Assembly (NCBI RefSeq): GCF_003337735.1
Contig: NZ_QPJY01000013.1
Span: 1 to 64,000 of the forward strand
DNA length: 64,000 nt
From: Thioalbus denitrificans
Lineage (GTDB): Bacteria; Pseudomonadota; Gammaproteobacteria; DSM-26407
Direction of reading: 5' to 3'
Below, piece after piece: positions 8,186-16,455 of the stretch. Each line of letters opens with the position of its first letter. Positions within the stretch are counted from its first letter, which is position 1. Below the pieces are notes generated by a model, which was not told the origin of the DNA, did not search any database, and was given only the letters and a program-made list of their open reading frames with translations. The translations under genes were made by a program, and so were the position numbers.

Positions 8186-8265
8186 TGCGTGAGTGCGTGA
8201 GTGCGTGAGTGCGTGAATGCGTGAGTGCGTGAGTGCGTGAGTGCGTGAGTGCGTGAATGCGTGAA
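8186..8265 (+). repeat. Octamer array (TGCGTGAG/A)n, 10 units
   Basis: Ten octamers in a row, seven ending in G and three in A, are followed by TCCATTCACC-type sequence. They sit between convergent genes. The unit length excludes simple codon multiples, and the array is not inside any credible gene. Confidence 0.95.
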
Positions 8266-8284
8266 TCCATTCACCTTTATCCAT

Positions 8285-9040
8285 TCACCCTTCACCCTTG
8301 TCCCCCCCATCCAGCAACAGATCCTTGGCGCGGTTGATCTGGGAGGCGAGCCAGTCGGAGCCGCCGCGGTCGGGGTGGAGCTTCTGCATCAGGCGGCGGT
8401 GGGCGTCGATGACGGCGTCGCGGTCGGCGCCGGGCTCCAGCCCCAGGATGCGCAGTGCCTCCTCGCGGCCCATGGGCCCTTCCGCCACGGGTCTGTGGGC
8501 CTGGCCGCTGTGCCGGGCGTCGCGCCAGGCGTCGCCGTGGACGCGATCCAGGTAGGTCTCCAGCACCATCACCGACTGGTGATCATCCCGGCACCGCTCC
8601 AGCAGGTCCAGCAGCTCCGGCAGCTGCATGCCGTCGAGGCGCCGGCCGGCGTAGACCCCGGCCACCACCTCCCCGGCCAGGGCACCGGAGTCGTGATCCA
8701 GGGTCATGTGCAGGTAGCGGGTCTGCACCGTCGAGCTCTGGCCGCCGGAGGGTCCGGCGGTGGCGGCGCGGCGCTGCTGGAGCGAGGCCCATGCCCGCCG
8801 CGCCATGCCCATCACCGGGAGCAGCCGCAGCAGGCGCTGCGCCAGGGGGATGAGGGCGGCGAACAGGGCGAACAGCCAGTTGAGACGCCCGGTCAGGGCC
8901 AGGATCAGCAGCAGCGCCAGGCCGCCGCCCACCAGCGCCCAGCGGCCCAGGTCGCGCCAGTTGGCGCCGCGGATGCGGGGCCCGAGCAGCAGCCAGCCGA
9001 TGGCGGCCACCAGCAGCACCAGGAAAACATAGCGGATCAC
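8285..9040 (-). CDS. Membrane-anchored J-domain (DnaJ-like) protein
   Basis: A 251-residue protein with two N-terminal hydrophobic segments (about residues 4-20 and 36-75) and a C-terminal J-domain. The J-domain signature HPD is at about residues 222-224 within LMQKLHPDRGG. This resembles TIM14/DjlA-like proteins that recruit Hsp70 (DnaK) to the membrane. The GTG at 9040 is chosen because it lies 4 bp after the stop of the VWA gene and begins right at the first hydrophobic segment. The middle region (about 105-190) is conserved-looking but unassigned. It forms an operon with the VWA-domain gene. Confidence 0.83.
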   Translation of the reverse strand: MIRYVFLVLLVAAIGWLLLGPRIRGANWRDLGRWALVGGGLALLLILALTGRLNWLFALFAALIPLAQRLLRLLPVMGMARRAWASLQQRRAATAGPSGGQSSTVQTRYLHMTLDHDSGALAGEVVAGVYAGRRLDGMQLPELLDLLERCRDDHQSVMVLETYLDRVHGDAWRDARHSGQAHRPVAEGPMGREEALRILGLEPGADRDAVIDAHRRLMQKLHPDRGGSDWLASQINRAKDLLLDGGDKGEG

Positions 9041-9044
9041 CGCC

Positions 9045-9758
9045 TCAGCGCCTCCCCAGCTGGTGGGTAAGGGCCGGCACCGTGCCGCCCCGGCGGCGGC
9101 TGAAATCCTCCAGCGCCGTGCGTCCGCCCGCGGCGAACACCGCCACCGCGCCCAGGAGATCCCGCAGCTGACCGGCGCTGCCCGCATCGAAGGGGCAGCA
9201 GGCGCCGCCGGTCAGCTCGGCGAGGCGCCGGAACACCCGCTCCGCCACGGGGTCTCCGCCCTCGTGGAACAGGAACATGGGCAGCCCCAGCAGGCTCAGC
9301 TCGCCCGCCGCGCGGTAGAGCCGTTCGGGCATCTCTTCCATGCTGTCGCCGACGAACACCAGCGCCTGTACCCGCGCGCGCCGTGTCTCGGCGGCCCCGT
9401 GGCGAATCACCCGCTCAATCTGGGTATGGCCGGCCCGGCAGCGCACGGCGGTCATGCGCCGGGCCAGGGCGTCGGTGTCCCGGTACCAGGGACTCGCGTC
9501 GAACTCCTCGAAGCCGCCATAGTGGCAGAGCTGCACCTGCAGTCCGCCCAGCGCGGCGGTCTCGCGGAACATCTCCGCCTGGATGTGGGCGGCCCGATCC
9601 CAGGTGGGTTCGCGGCTGGCCGTGGCATCCAGCGCGAAGATGAGGCGCCCGCCCTCGCCGCCGGCCCGGACCGCCGGCGTGGACGCCACCTTGCGCAGAA
9701 AGGCGTTCACCTCGGTGTCGGTGGAGGCGCGGGTCAGCTTGCGGTCGGAATCACCCAT
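9045..9758 (-). CDS. VWA-domain protein
   Basis: A 237-residue protein with a von Willebrand factor A fold. The metal-ion (MIDAS) motif appears as D44-A-T46-A-S48, a DxTxS variant of the usual DxSxS; a later Thr (GHTQIE) and Asp (VFVGDS) complete the expected site. There is no signal peptide, so it is cytoplasmic. Its partner downstream is a membrane J-domain protein with a 4-bp gap, so the two probably act together, perhaps presenting a client to DnaK; that is inference. The ATG at 9758 is chosen over an in-frame 9836 start. Confidence 0.8.
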   Translation of the reverse strand: MGDSDRKLTRASTDTEVNAFLRKVASTPAVRAGGEGGRLIFALDATASREPTWDRAAHIQAEMFRETAALGGLQVQLCHYGGFEEFDASPWYRDTDALARRMTAVRCRAGHTQIERVIRHGAAETRRARVQALVFVGDSMEEMPERLYRAAGELSLLGLPMFLFHEGGDPVAERVFRRLAELTGGACCPFDAGSAGQLRDLLGAVAVFAAGGRTALEDFSRRRGGTVPALTHQLGRR

Positions 9759-9853
9759 CTTTGTCGTGGATTGAATCGTGACTGGTTCGGTTAGGATATA
9801 TCTTACCCGGACCCGGGGCGATCCCGGGGTTCGCACAGGGTCTCCCTCCGCCC

Positions 9854-10696
9854 ATGGCCGATACGCTGCTGAACCAGTTCATCACCACCCTGGCGCAAGC
9901 CGATCCGGACATCGATCTCGCCGCCACCGCCCTGCTGATCGCGCGCCAGGCCTATCCCGACCTGGATGCGGACTCCTACCTGGAGCGGCTGGACCGGATG
10001 GCCGAGGCGCTGCGCGAGCGCCTCGATCCCGACTACACCCCCGTCGACACCATGCTCGAACTGAACCAGTACCTGTTCTCGGAGCTGGGCTTCGCGGGCA
10101 ATCGCCAGGACTACTACGACCCGCGCAACAGCTTCCTCAACGACGTGCTCGACCGTCGGCTCGGCATACCCATCACCCTCTCCATCGTCTACCTGGAGGT
10201 GGGACGCCGGGTGGGGCTGGATCTGGAGGGCGTCCCCTTTCCCGGTCACTTCCTGGTCAAGCTCCACGTGAACGAGGGCGAGGTGATCCTGGATCCCTAC
10301 GGCGGCGGCGCCTCCCTCGGCCTGGACGACCTGGAGGAGCGCATGGAGCAGGCCATGGGCAACGGCCGCCCCCTGCGCCCCCTCCTCCCCGGCCTGCTCT
10401 CCGGAACCACCAAGCGCAACATCCTGGTGCGGATGCTGCGCAATCTCCGCAGTGTCTACCTCCGCCGCGAGGATCACCTCCGGGTTCTCCAGACCCTGGA
10501 CTGGATACTCGCCTGCCAGCCGGACGATGCCGAGGCCCTGCGCGACCGCGGGCTGGCCTACGAGACCCTGGAGTGCGCCAAACCGGCCCTCGAGGATCTG
10601 CGCCGCTACCTGGATCTGGCGCCCCGCGCACCCGACGCGGAGTCCATCCGCGCCCGGGTCATCGACCTGCAGCGGGCGGCCCGGCGGCTCAACTGA
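9854..10696 (+). CDS. SirB1/transglutaminase-like protein with TPR tail
   Basis: A 280-residue protein of the SirB1 family. The N-terminal half has the transglutaminase-like core pattern 'LNQYLF.ELGF.GN..DYYDPRNS.LN.VL..R.GIPITLS..Y' near residues 68-115 and 'GV.FPGHFLV' near 137-146. The C-terminal third (about 200-275) resembles tetratricopeptide helices (AEALRDRGLAYE). In E. coli the homologue is encoded near prmC, but that neighbour is absent here. Precise function is unknown. It is divergent from the VWA operon, with an AT-rich stretch at 9771-9800 that probably carries the promoters. Confidence 0.85.
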   Translation: MADTLLNQFITTLAQADPDIDLAATALLIARQAYPDLDADSYLERLDRMAEALRERLDPDYTPVDTMLELNQYLFSELGFAGNRQDYYDPRNSFLNDVLDRRLGIPITLSIVYLEVGRRVGLDLEGVPFPGHFLVKLHVNEGEVILDPYGGGASLGLDDLEERMEQAMGNGRPLRPLLPGLLSGTTKRNILVRMLRNLRSVYLRREDHLRVLQTLDWILACQPDDAEALRDRGLAYETLECAKPALEDLRRYLDLAPRAPDAESIRARVIDLQRAARRLN

Positions 10697-10865
10697 TCGC
10701 CGGTCAGGAGTGAGGCGTGAGGAGTGAGGAGTAAAGGCGTAGACAGCAAGACTCATTCCTACGCCTCCCTCATCACCCGGACACGGGCGCAGATTCATCC
10801 TCACGGAGCGCAGGGATTGGGGAGCGTGTCCGGCCGGATGAATCCGGCCCTACGACCATCCCCCC
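10697..10865. repeat. Convergent-gene gap with GGCCGGAT palindrome
   Basis: The gap opens with GAGTGAGGCGTGAGGAGTGAG-like repeats. At 10832-10849 it holds a near-perfect palindrome (GGCCGGAT, GA, ATCCGGCC) followed by CTACG. The hairpin lies between two convergent genes and could limit read-through, though there is no T-run. Confidence 0.5.
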
Positions 10866-12074
10866 TCACTCCGCCCGCCGCAGGCGGAACAGGGCGTTGG
10901 CGCCACTGTCGCTGGTGAAGTAGAGGGCGCCGTCGGGGCCGTAGGCCACGCCCACGGGGCGGGCCCAGCGGGCGCCGCTCTCCGCCTGGAAGCCGCTCAC
11001 CAGGTCGTCCACCCGGACCGCCCCGCCCTCGGCGAACCGCACCAGCACCAGGGCGGGCGGCCGCCGCGTGGCGGGATCGCCCACGTAGCCGCCGAACGGC
11101 CGGGTGCCCCAGGAGCCGTGCAGGGCCACCACCGCGTCCCCTTCCAGGTCGGCGCCGAGGCGGTCGTCGGCCACGAAGGCGACCCCCATGGGGGCGTTGC
11201 GGGCGGGGAAGGTGGCAACGGGCGGGGCCACCTCCGCGCGCGGCCGGGGGGGATCACGACGGATGCAGTCATCCCTGCGCACCCGCTCGCCGTCGTACTG
11301 GAACCAGGGCATGCCGTGGAAGGAGCCGGGGTCGAGGCGGCTGAAGACCTCCGGCGGCAGGTCGTAGCCCCAGTGATCGGGGCCGTTGTTGGAGGCGTAT
11401 AGGACACCGGTGCCCGGCTGCCAGTCGAAGCCGACCGGGTTGCGCAGGCCGGAAGCGAAGGGCGCCCAGCGCGCCTCGTCCCCGCTCTCATCAAGGACCA
11501 GCACGCCGCCCCGGCGCGCATCGAAGTCGTAGCCCTGCCCGAGGTACTGGTCGCTGCAATTGCCGCTGATGCCCAGGCTCACGTAGACCCGGCCGTCGGG
11601 CCCCACGGCCACCGTCCGGCTGCTGTGCCCGCCGCCGCCCGGCAGCGCCGCCAGCAGGCGCACCCGGTCGGGTTCCAGGCGCGCCTGTCCCGGTTCGTAG
11701 GGGGCACGGTAGAGACCGTCGGTGCGGGCGATGAGGATCTCGCCCTCGCGGAAGGCGACGCTGTGGGGATAGCCCGGCAGCCGCGCCAGCAGCACGGGTG
11801 CGGTATAGGGCGGCGGCAGCCGGTAGACGGCCCCGGAGCCGGAACCGATGAAGAGATCGCCGTTCGGGGCGAAGGCCGGCAGCCGGGGGCGGTCGAGATC
11901 CGTCGTGAGCACCTCCAGCACGTAACCGCGGGGCAGGCGCGCCTTTTGAACGGAACCGTCCACCGTCACACTCTGCTGCACGTAGTCGAGGGGAGCGGTG
12001 CCGGCCGCGGCCCAGGGCATGAACAGTCCCGCGGCGGCGCCCAGCAGCCACGGTGCGAGTCTGGATGGATTCAC
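10866..12074 (-). CDS. Periplasmic PQQ-type sugar (sorbosone-like) dehydrogenase
   Basis: A 402-residue protein with a signal peptide (residues 1-26, ending near AAAG) followed by a six-bladed beta-propeller like soluble glucose / L-sorbosone dehydrogenases. Typical blade motifs include 'GGHSSRTVAVGPDGRVYVS' near 175-193, 'GLRNPVGFDW' near 240 and 'VGVAYGPDGALYFTSD' near the end. The family oxidises aldoses with PQQ in the periplasm, but many members have no proven activity. The GTG at 12074 is well supported by GGAGGG at 7-bp spacing and by the signal peptide. The gene stands alone, with no PQQ synthesis genes in the window. Confidence 0.85.
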   Translation of the reverse strand: MNPSRLAPWLLGAAAGLFMPWAAAGTAPLDYVQQSVTVDGSVQKARLPRGYVLEVLTTDLDRPRLPAFAPNGDLFIGSGSGAVYRLPPPYTAPVLLARLPGYPHSVAFREGEILIARTDGLYRAPYEPGQARLEPDRVRLLAALPGGGGHSSRTVAVGPDGRVYVSLGISGNCSDQYLGQGYDFDARRGGVLVLDESGDEARWAPFASGLRNPVGFDWQPGTGVLYASNNGPDHWGYDLPPEVFSRLDPGSFHGMPWFQYDGERVRRDDCIRRDPPRPRAEVAPPVATFPARNAPMGVAFVADDRLGADLEGDAVVALHGSWGTRPFGGYVGDPATRRPPALVLVRFAEGGAVRVDDLVSGFQAESGARWARPVGVAYGPDGALYFTSDSGANALFRLRRAE

Positions 12075-12245
12075 GGCGTACCCTCCATGATGGGTGATGG
12101 GTGTCGGCAGCGGAACGCCCGCGCCTCTCCTCTCTGACCTCGGCAGCACGCCGAGGTGCCCACCCCCTGCAAGCGCTGCGTCCATCTGCGATAATCACCG
12201 CCCATACACCGCCGGTCGCGGCGGCTTCCATGGAGCGAGACGTTG

Positions 12246-12764
12246 ATGATGGACGACCCGGAACGCGATGAGGGGGTGGAACAGCCCGAAGCGCCGAGCA
12301 AATCCCAGGTCAAGCGGGAGCTGCAGGCCCTCCGGGAACTGGGCGAACGCCTGGTGGAGATGCCCGCCTCCCAGCTGGCGAGGATCCCCATGAGCGACAC
12401 GCTCGCCGCCGCGGTGGCCGAAGGCCGGCGCATCACCAGCTTCGCCGCCCGCAAGCGCCAGATCGGCTACATCGGCAAGCTGCTGCGCAGCGAGGAGGTG
12501 GAGGCGATGCGGCAGATCCTGGCGGACATGGATGCCGGCCACCGCGCCGAGGCGCGCCGGTTCCAGCGCCTGGAGACCTGGCGCGACCGGATGCTGGCGG
12601 AGGGTGACGAGGCGGTGGCGGCGTTCCTGGTGGAATACCCGGGTGCCGAGGCCCAGCCCCTGCGCCAGCTGATCCGCAACGCCCGCCGCGAGGCCGACGC
12701 CGGCAAGCCGCCGGCCTCGGCCCGGAAGCTGTTCCGCTACCTGCGGGAGGTGACCGGGGGATGA
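12246..12764 (+). CDS. darP: Ribosome biogenesis factor DarP (YjgA, DUF615)
   Basis: A 172-residue helical, charged protein of the DUF615 family that associates with late 50S subunit intermediates. The family signature 'SKSQVKRE..AL..LGE.LV..P' is at residues 19-40, and 'RKRQIGYIGKLLR' is near 75-87. The stretch ATGATG at 12246-12251 follows GGAG; a TTG just upstream is also in frame. An extended -10-like TGCGATAAT is at 12187-12195. Divergent from the sorbosone-dehydrogenase-like gene. Confidence 0.93.
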   Translation: MMDDPERDEGVEQPEAPSKSQVKRELQALRELGERLVEMPASQLARIPMSDTLAAAVAEGRRITSFAARKRQIGYIGKLLRSEEVEAMRQILADMDAGHRAEARRFQRLETWRDRMLAEGDEAVAAFLVEYPGAEAQPLRQLIRNARREADAGKPPASARKLFRYLREVTGG

Positions 12765-12789
12765 GGGACCTCGGGCGACGCCGCGGGCC

Positions 12790-12975
12790 TCAGCGGGCCT
12801 CGTTCTTCTCCGCACCGCAGCGGGCGCAGCGATAGACCGTCACCAGGCAGCCCCGTTTCACGTCGAAGCGCTGCTCCTGGACGATCTCCCACTTGTGGAA
12901 GCCGCGCCGGCACAGGGTATCTCCCTTGTGCTTCTCCGACGCCCGGGGGCGGCGGAAGGGAACCACCTCGCCCAC
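12790..12975 (-). CDS. Small zinc-ribbon-like protein
   Basis: A 61-residue basic protein with C22 and a C-terminal Cys pair (CARCG), plus His27 in CRRGFHKWE. These could make a zinc site. The pattern 'RFDVKRG.LVT.YRC.RCG' looks conserved rather than random. No function is known to me. It is co-oriented with the dodecin gene, 4 bp after its stop, so the two form one transcription unit. Confidence 0.7.
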   Translation of the reverse strand: MGEVVPFRRPRASEKHKGDTLCRRGFHKWEIVQEQRFDVKRGCLVTVYRCARCGAEKNEAR

Positions 12976-12979
12976 CGCG

Positions 12980-13189
12980 TCACTCCTCGAGGCGGAAACC
13001 CACCCGTACGGTCACCTGGTAATGGGCCACCCTGCCGTCCTCGATGTGACCGCGGGTCTCGACGACCTCGAACCAGCCCATGTGGCGGATGGTATTCGAG
13101 GCCCGCGCGATGGCCTGGTTGATGGCATCCTCGATGCTTTCGCGGGAGGAGCCCACCAGCTCCACCATCTTGTAGACGTGATCACCCAT
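12980..13189 (-). CDS. Dodecin
   Basis: A 69-residue flavin-binding protein of the dodecin family, which assembles as a hollow dodecamer that stores or buffers flavins. The family pattern is clear: '[21 protein letters not shown]...' with W39 (GWFEV), the aromatic that stacks on the flavin, and a C-terminal 'Y.VT..VGF.LE'. Length matches. The ATG at 13189 is chosen because upstream in-frame sequence is not dodecin-like. It heads a two-gene unit with the small zinc-ribbon protein. Confidence 0.93.
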   Translation of the reverse strand: MGDHVYKMVELVGSSRESIEDAINQAIARASNTIRHMGWFEVVETRGHIEDGRVAHYQVTVRVGFRLEE

Positions 13190-13481
13190 GCCGCGCTTCT
13201 CCTTGTTGGCTTGTCCGGAAGGTTCACCGCAACGGACCGTGGAGGGGCTCCACGGGAGCCCCCGGGGTCCGGGTGCCGGTGGTGTGATAGAGCATAGTCC
13301 CGCTTGCCGTGGGCGGCCAGACGACGGATCGCCGGGGCCGGTATCCGCCGGATCGATGCCGGCGCGGCGGCGGTTGCCCGACGGGTTTTCCGACACAAGA
13401 TCCGTGCACCCGCATTTCCAGCGGCGCTATACTTTCGAAAACACCGTCATCGCCCCAGACCAGACCCGAGCGGATGCGACT

Positions 13482-13862
13482 ATGAGTGCTCCCCCAGCCG
13501 ATGCGGTTGTCCATGCGTTTCTGGACGCCCTGGAGCAGAGGGATTTCGAGCGGGCGGCCAGCTACCTGAGCCGGGAACGTTTCAGCTATATCGGGCCGAC
13601 CTCCCGCTTCGACAACGCCGCCGATTTTCTCTCCGACATCTCCCGCATCGGGCCCATCCTCAAATCCATCCAGCGCCGGCGGACCTTCGTCGAAGGCAAC
13701 GAGGTGATGGTGGTGTTCGACTTCATCGCCACCATACCCGAACTCTCCAACAGCCGGGTCGCGGAACTGGTGCGGGTCGAGGAGGGTCTGATCACCTACA
13801 TGGAGCTGTTCTTCGACGCCCACGCCTATGTGAGCATGTTCGAGCACGGCACCCCGCTCTGA
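13482..13862 (+). CDS. NTF2-like / SnoaL-fold protein
   Basis: A 126-residue protein with the NTF2/SnoaL-like pattern: an opening helix 'VHAFLDALEQRDFERAASYLS', then strands 'VMVVFDFIATIP' and a closing 'AELVRVEEGLITYMELFFDA'. Such proteins form small alpha+beta barrels used as enzymes or ligand-binding modules, and the substrate cannot be predicted. The ATG at 13482 is chosen on homology; a TATACT hexamer at 13428-13433 could be its -10 box. No neighbour suggests its task. Confidence 0.75.
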   Translation: MSAPPADAVVHAFLDALEQRDFERAASYLSRERFSYIGPTSRFDNAADFLSDISRIGPILKSIQRRRTFVEGNEVMVVFDFIATIPELSNSRVAELVRVEEGLITYMELFFDAHAYVSMFEHGTPL

Positions 13863-14041
13863 ACCCGGACCCACGGATACGGAGCCTCTCGCCACAGGGG
13901 ACACGGGGATCGCGGGGGATGACCCGGCGTTACCGAACGTTCCGAATGCGCCCGCCCGGGGCGGCGCCCCTTGCCCCCGGCAAGCATGCCCTCCGCGGTC
14001 TCCGTGCCCTCCGTGGCAGAATCGGACATGAAGCTCCGGCT

Positions 14042-14569
14042 TCACCGTAGCGGGGCGAAGCGGAGCACCTCCACCCGCCAGGCCTCCTCGCCGGCATGGA
14101 GGATGAGGCACGAAGGCCCGCCGAAAGTCCGGGAACGCCCGGCGGCGCCGGGATTGAGCACCCAGGGGGAGGCATCGGTATCCACCACCAGGCGATGGCT
14201 GTGCCCGTAGACCACGGTGCGTGCCTCCGGGTGACGCCGCCGCAGGCGCTCATGCCGCACCCGTACCCCGCCGGCCCGGTGGCCGTGCTCCACCACCAGC
14301 GCCCCGCCGGGGAGCGCCAGGGTTGCCGTGAAGGGCAGGCACGCCAGGAGATCGCCGTCCTCGCCCCACTTGGCGGGCACATCGTTGTTGCCGCGCACCG
14401 CGATGACCGACCGGCGCGGGCCCAGGGATTCGATCACCGCCGCCGCCCCCACGTCCCCGGCGTGCGCGACGTAATCGCACTGGGCGGCGAGCGCGACGAC
14501 ACGGGGGTCTATCCAGCCGTGGGTATCGGACAGAACGAGGACGGAGAGGGTGGCGCGGGTGGCGGTCAT
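14042..14569 (-). CDS. YfcE/MJ0936-type metallophosphodiesterase
   Basis: A 175-residue calcineurin-like phosphoesterase. Metal ligands are all visible: D15 and H17 (SDTHG), D39 (AGDVG), N61 (GNND), H95 (EHGHR), H123 and H125 (YGHSHR). It should hydrolyse phosphodiesters with two metal ions; the physiological substrate is unknown. The chosen ATG begins just before the first strand, while an upstream in-frame start adds unrelated sequence. It is divergent from another metallophosphoesterase gene 90 bp away. Confidence 0.88.
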   Translation of the reverse strand: MTATRATLSVLVLSDTHGWIDPRVVALAAQCDYVAHAGDVGAAAVIESLGPRRSVIAVRGNNDVPAKWGEDGDLLACLPFTATLALPGGALVVEHGHRAGGVRVRHERLRRRHPEARTVVYGHSHRLVVDTDASPWVLNPGAAGRSRTFGGPSCLILHAGEEAWRVEVLRFAPLR

Positions 14570-14658
14570 GCAGCCATCTTGTATCAGACCCGGACCCTTC
14601 GTACAGCCGACTCGCGCCCAGCCTCCGCCGCGGATGACCCGACCTGCCGCCACAGCCC

Positions 14659-15351
14659 ATGACAACGACCCGGACAACCGCCCCGGTCCGACGCTTCGCC
14701 GCCAACACGTCGGGCCGCGATTTCGTGGCGGGTGACATCCACGGCGAGTTCAGCCGCCTCGAAGCGTGCCTGGAGGGCGTCGCCTTCGCACCGGAGCGGG
14801 ATCGCCTCTTCTCGGTGGGCGACCTCATCGACCGCGGTCCCGACTCGCCGGCCGCCCTCGAGTGGCTGGCGCGCCCCTGGTTCCATGCCGTGCGCGGGAA
14901 CCACGAGGAGATGGCCCTGCAGGCGGAGCACGATCCGGACATGGCGGAGGCCTGGCTGTGGAACGGGGGCGAGTGGTGGCTGGCGGCCGGACCGGCGCTG
15001 CGCCGGGCCCTGCGCCCGGCCCTGCGGCGGCTGCCGCTCGCCATCGAGGTGGCCGGCGCCCGGGAGCGCCGCTACGGCATCGTGCATGCCGACCTCCCGC
15101 CCGGGCGCGACTGGGACGGCTTTCTCCGCGACCTGGAGCGGGGTGACCCGGTGGCCCTCGAATACGCCCTGTGGAGCCGCTCGCGGGCGCTGCGGGGCAG
15201 CGCCGGACCGGTTGCCGGGGTGTGCGCCGTCTACTGCGGCCACACCCCGCTGCCGGCGCCGCGGCGGGTGGGCAACGTGCACTTCATCGATACCGGCGCC
15301 TGCTACCGCGGTACGCTGACCCTGCTGCGCCTGGGCGCGGAGCCTGGCTGA
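14659..15351 (+). CDS. PphA/PrpA-type serine/threonine phosphatase-like protein
   Basis: A 230-residue member of the bacteriophage-lambda / PphA protein phosphatase group. The PPP motifs are intact: GDIHG (D26, H28), GDLIDRG (D55, R59), GNHE (N81, H82) and a late CGHTP. The enzyme would use two metal ions to dephosphorylate phosphoproteins or related esters. It pairs head-to-head with the YfcE-like gene; whether they share regulation is unknown. Confidence 0.88.
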   Translation: MTTTRTTAPVRRFAANTSGRDFVAGDIHGEFSRLEACLEGVAFAPERDRLFSVGDLIDRGPDSPAALEWLARPWFHAVRGNHEEMALQAEHDPDMAEAWLWNGGEWWLAAGPALRRALRPALRRLPLAIEVAGARERRYGIVHADLPPGRDWDGFLRDLERGDPVALEYALWSRSRALRGSAGPVAGVCAVYCGHTPLPAPRRVGNVHFIDTGACYRGTLTLLRLGAEPG

Positions 15352-15385
15352 GGCCCGGCGCCGAGCCCGCCGGTGAGCGGAGGGC

Positions 15386-16075
15386 TCACTCCTTCACGAA
15401 GCGCAGGAAGTAGTTCTCCCGCAGGAACGACTCCCGCCCCGCCAGGCGGAACCCGGCCGCCTCCACCTCGGCGACGACCGTCTCCTCGCCGGCCCGCACA
15501 TGCCCCATCACCCAGGCGGAGCTGTGGCCCGCCTGGTGGCGGAAATCGATGATGACGAGCTCGCCCCCGGGGCGCAGGGCGCGGTGGATCGAGGCGAGGG
15601 TCGGCTGCGGATACTCGAAGTGGTGGTAGGTGTCGCAGACGAAGGCGACATCGATGCTGCCCGGGGACAGGGAGACGTCGGCGGGCGTGTTGACCACCCC
15701 GGTCACGTTGTCGTGGCCCGCCGCAGCGGCCCGCGCCAGGACGCCCTCCACGAAGGGCGCGGAGATGTCCACGGCGTAGACCCTGCCCGCCGGCCCCACC
15801 GCGGGGGCGAACAGCAGGGTGAACAGGCCGGTGCCGGCGCCGATGTCCGCCACCGCCATCCCCGGGCGCAGCGCCAGCGCCGCCACGATGGCCCCGCGCC
15901 GGTCGAAGACCTCGCGGCCGGGATGCTCGAAGGCGCCGCGCCAGCGTTCGAACTCGGGGTTCTCGAAGGCCCGGTTGATGCCCGGCGCCGCACTCTCCGC
16001 CTGGGCGCGGGCGGGAACCGGCCCGGTCAGGCAGAGCAGCGGAAGCAAAAGGGAGAGGGCGGCGAATGGACGCAC
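15386..16075 (-). CDS. Exported class I SAM methyltransferase-like protein
   Basis: A 229-residue protein with an apparent signal peptide (residues 1-24, cleavage after PARAQ-like sequence) followed by a class I methyltransferase domain. SAM-binding motif I is 'VADIGAGTGLFTLLFA' near residues 75-90, followed by an acidic strand end (VYAVDIS) and 'LRPGGELVIIDF'. Periplasmic location is odd because SAM is cytoplasmic, so it may be a signal-anchored or moonlighting protein. The GTG at 16075 fits both the ribosome-binding site (GGAG) and the signal peptide start. It is convergent with the phosphatase gene. Confidence 0.8.
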   Translation of the reverse strand: MRPFAALSLLLPLLCLTGPVPARAQAESAAPGINRAFENPEFERWRGAFEHPGREVFDRRGAIVAALALRPGMAVADIGAGTGLFTLLFAPAVGPAGRVYAVDISAPFVEGVLARAAAAGHDNVTGVVNTPADVSLSPGSIDVAFVCDTYHHFEYPQPTLASIHRALRPGGELVIIDFRHQAGHSSAWVMGHVRAGEETVVAEVEAAGFRLAGRESFLRENYFLRFVKE

Positions 16076-16139
16076 GGGGGGCTCCGGCGGGCGGTCACCG
16101 GCACAGTATGGAACAGCGCGCCGGGCGCTGTCGCGGCCC

Positions 16140-16343
16140 TCAGCGCTCCACCTTCTCCAGCACCTGGGTGATGCGGTCGTGACGGCGGTAGATGGGCAGC
16201 TGGCGCTGCATCTCCGCGAAGGCCCCGTCACGCTGCGCCGCGGATTCGAACCAGCGGAAGCTCTCCCAGCCCGGCCCGAGCAGGTGCGCCGCGCTCATGG
16301 TGTCGCCCTCGGGCAGGGTGATGCGGATACCGAAACGTTTCAT
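16140..16343 (-). CDS. Small conserved protein of unknown function
   Basis: A 67-residue protein starting at an ATG preceded by GGGAG. It has alternating polar/hydrophobic segments (KRFGIRITLPEGD) and a helix (AAQRDGAFAEMQRQ), a pattern often seen in short conserved proteobacterial proteins, but I cannot name a family. It lies 64 bp upstream of the exported methyltransferase in the same direction and may be co-transcribed. Confidence 0.6.
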   Translation of the reverse strand: MKRFGIRITLPEGDTMSAAHLLGPGWESFRWFESAAQRDGAFAEMQRQLPIYRRHDRITQVLEKVER

Positions 16344-16455
16344 GCACTTCTCCCTCACGGTCAATGCTCTTGCCCTCGACAGTCCCGCCGCGCGGAAGCT
16401 TACCCGCTGCGGGACGGAGGCTCAATCGGTGCGGGCAGCCGTCCCGGCGGCCCGT

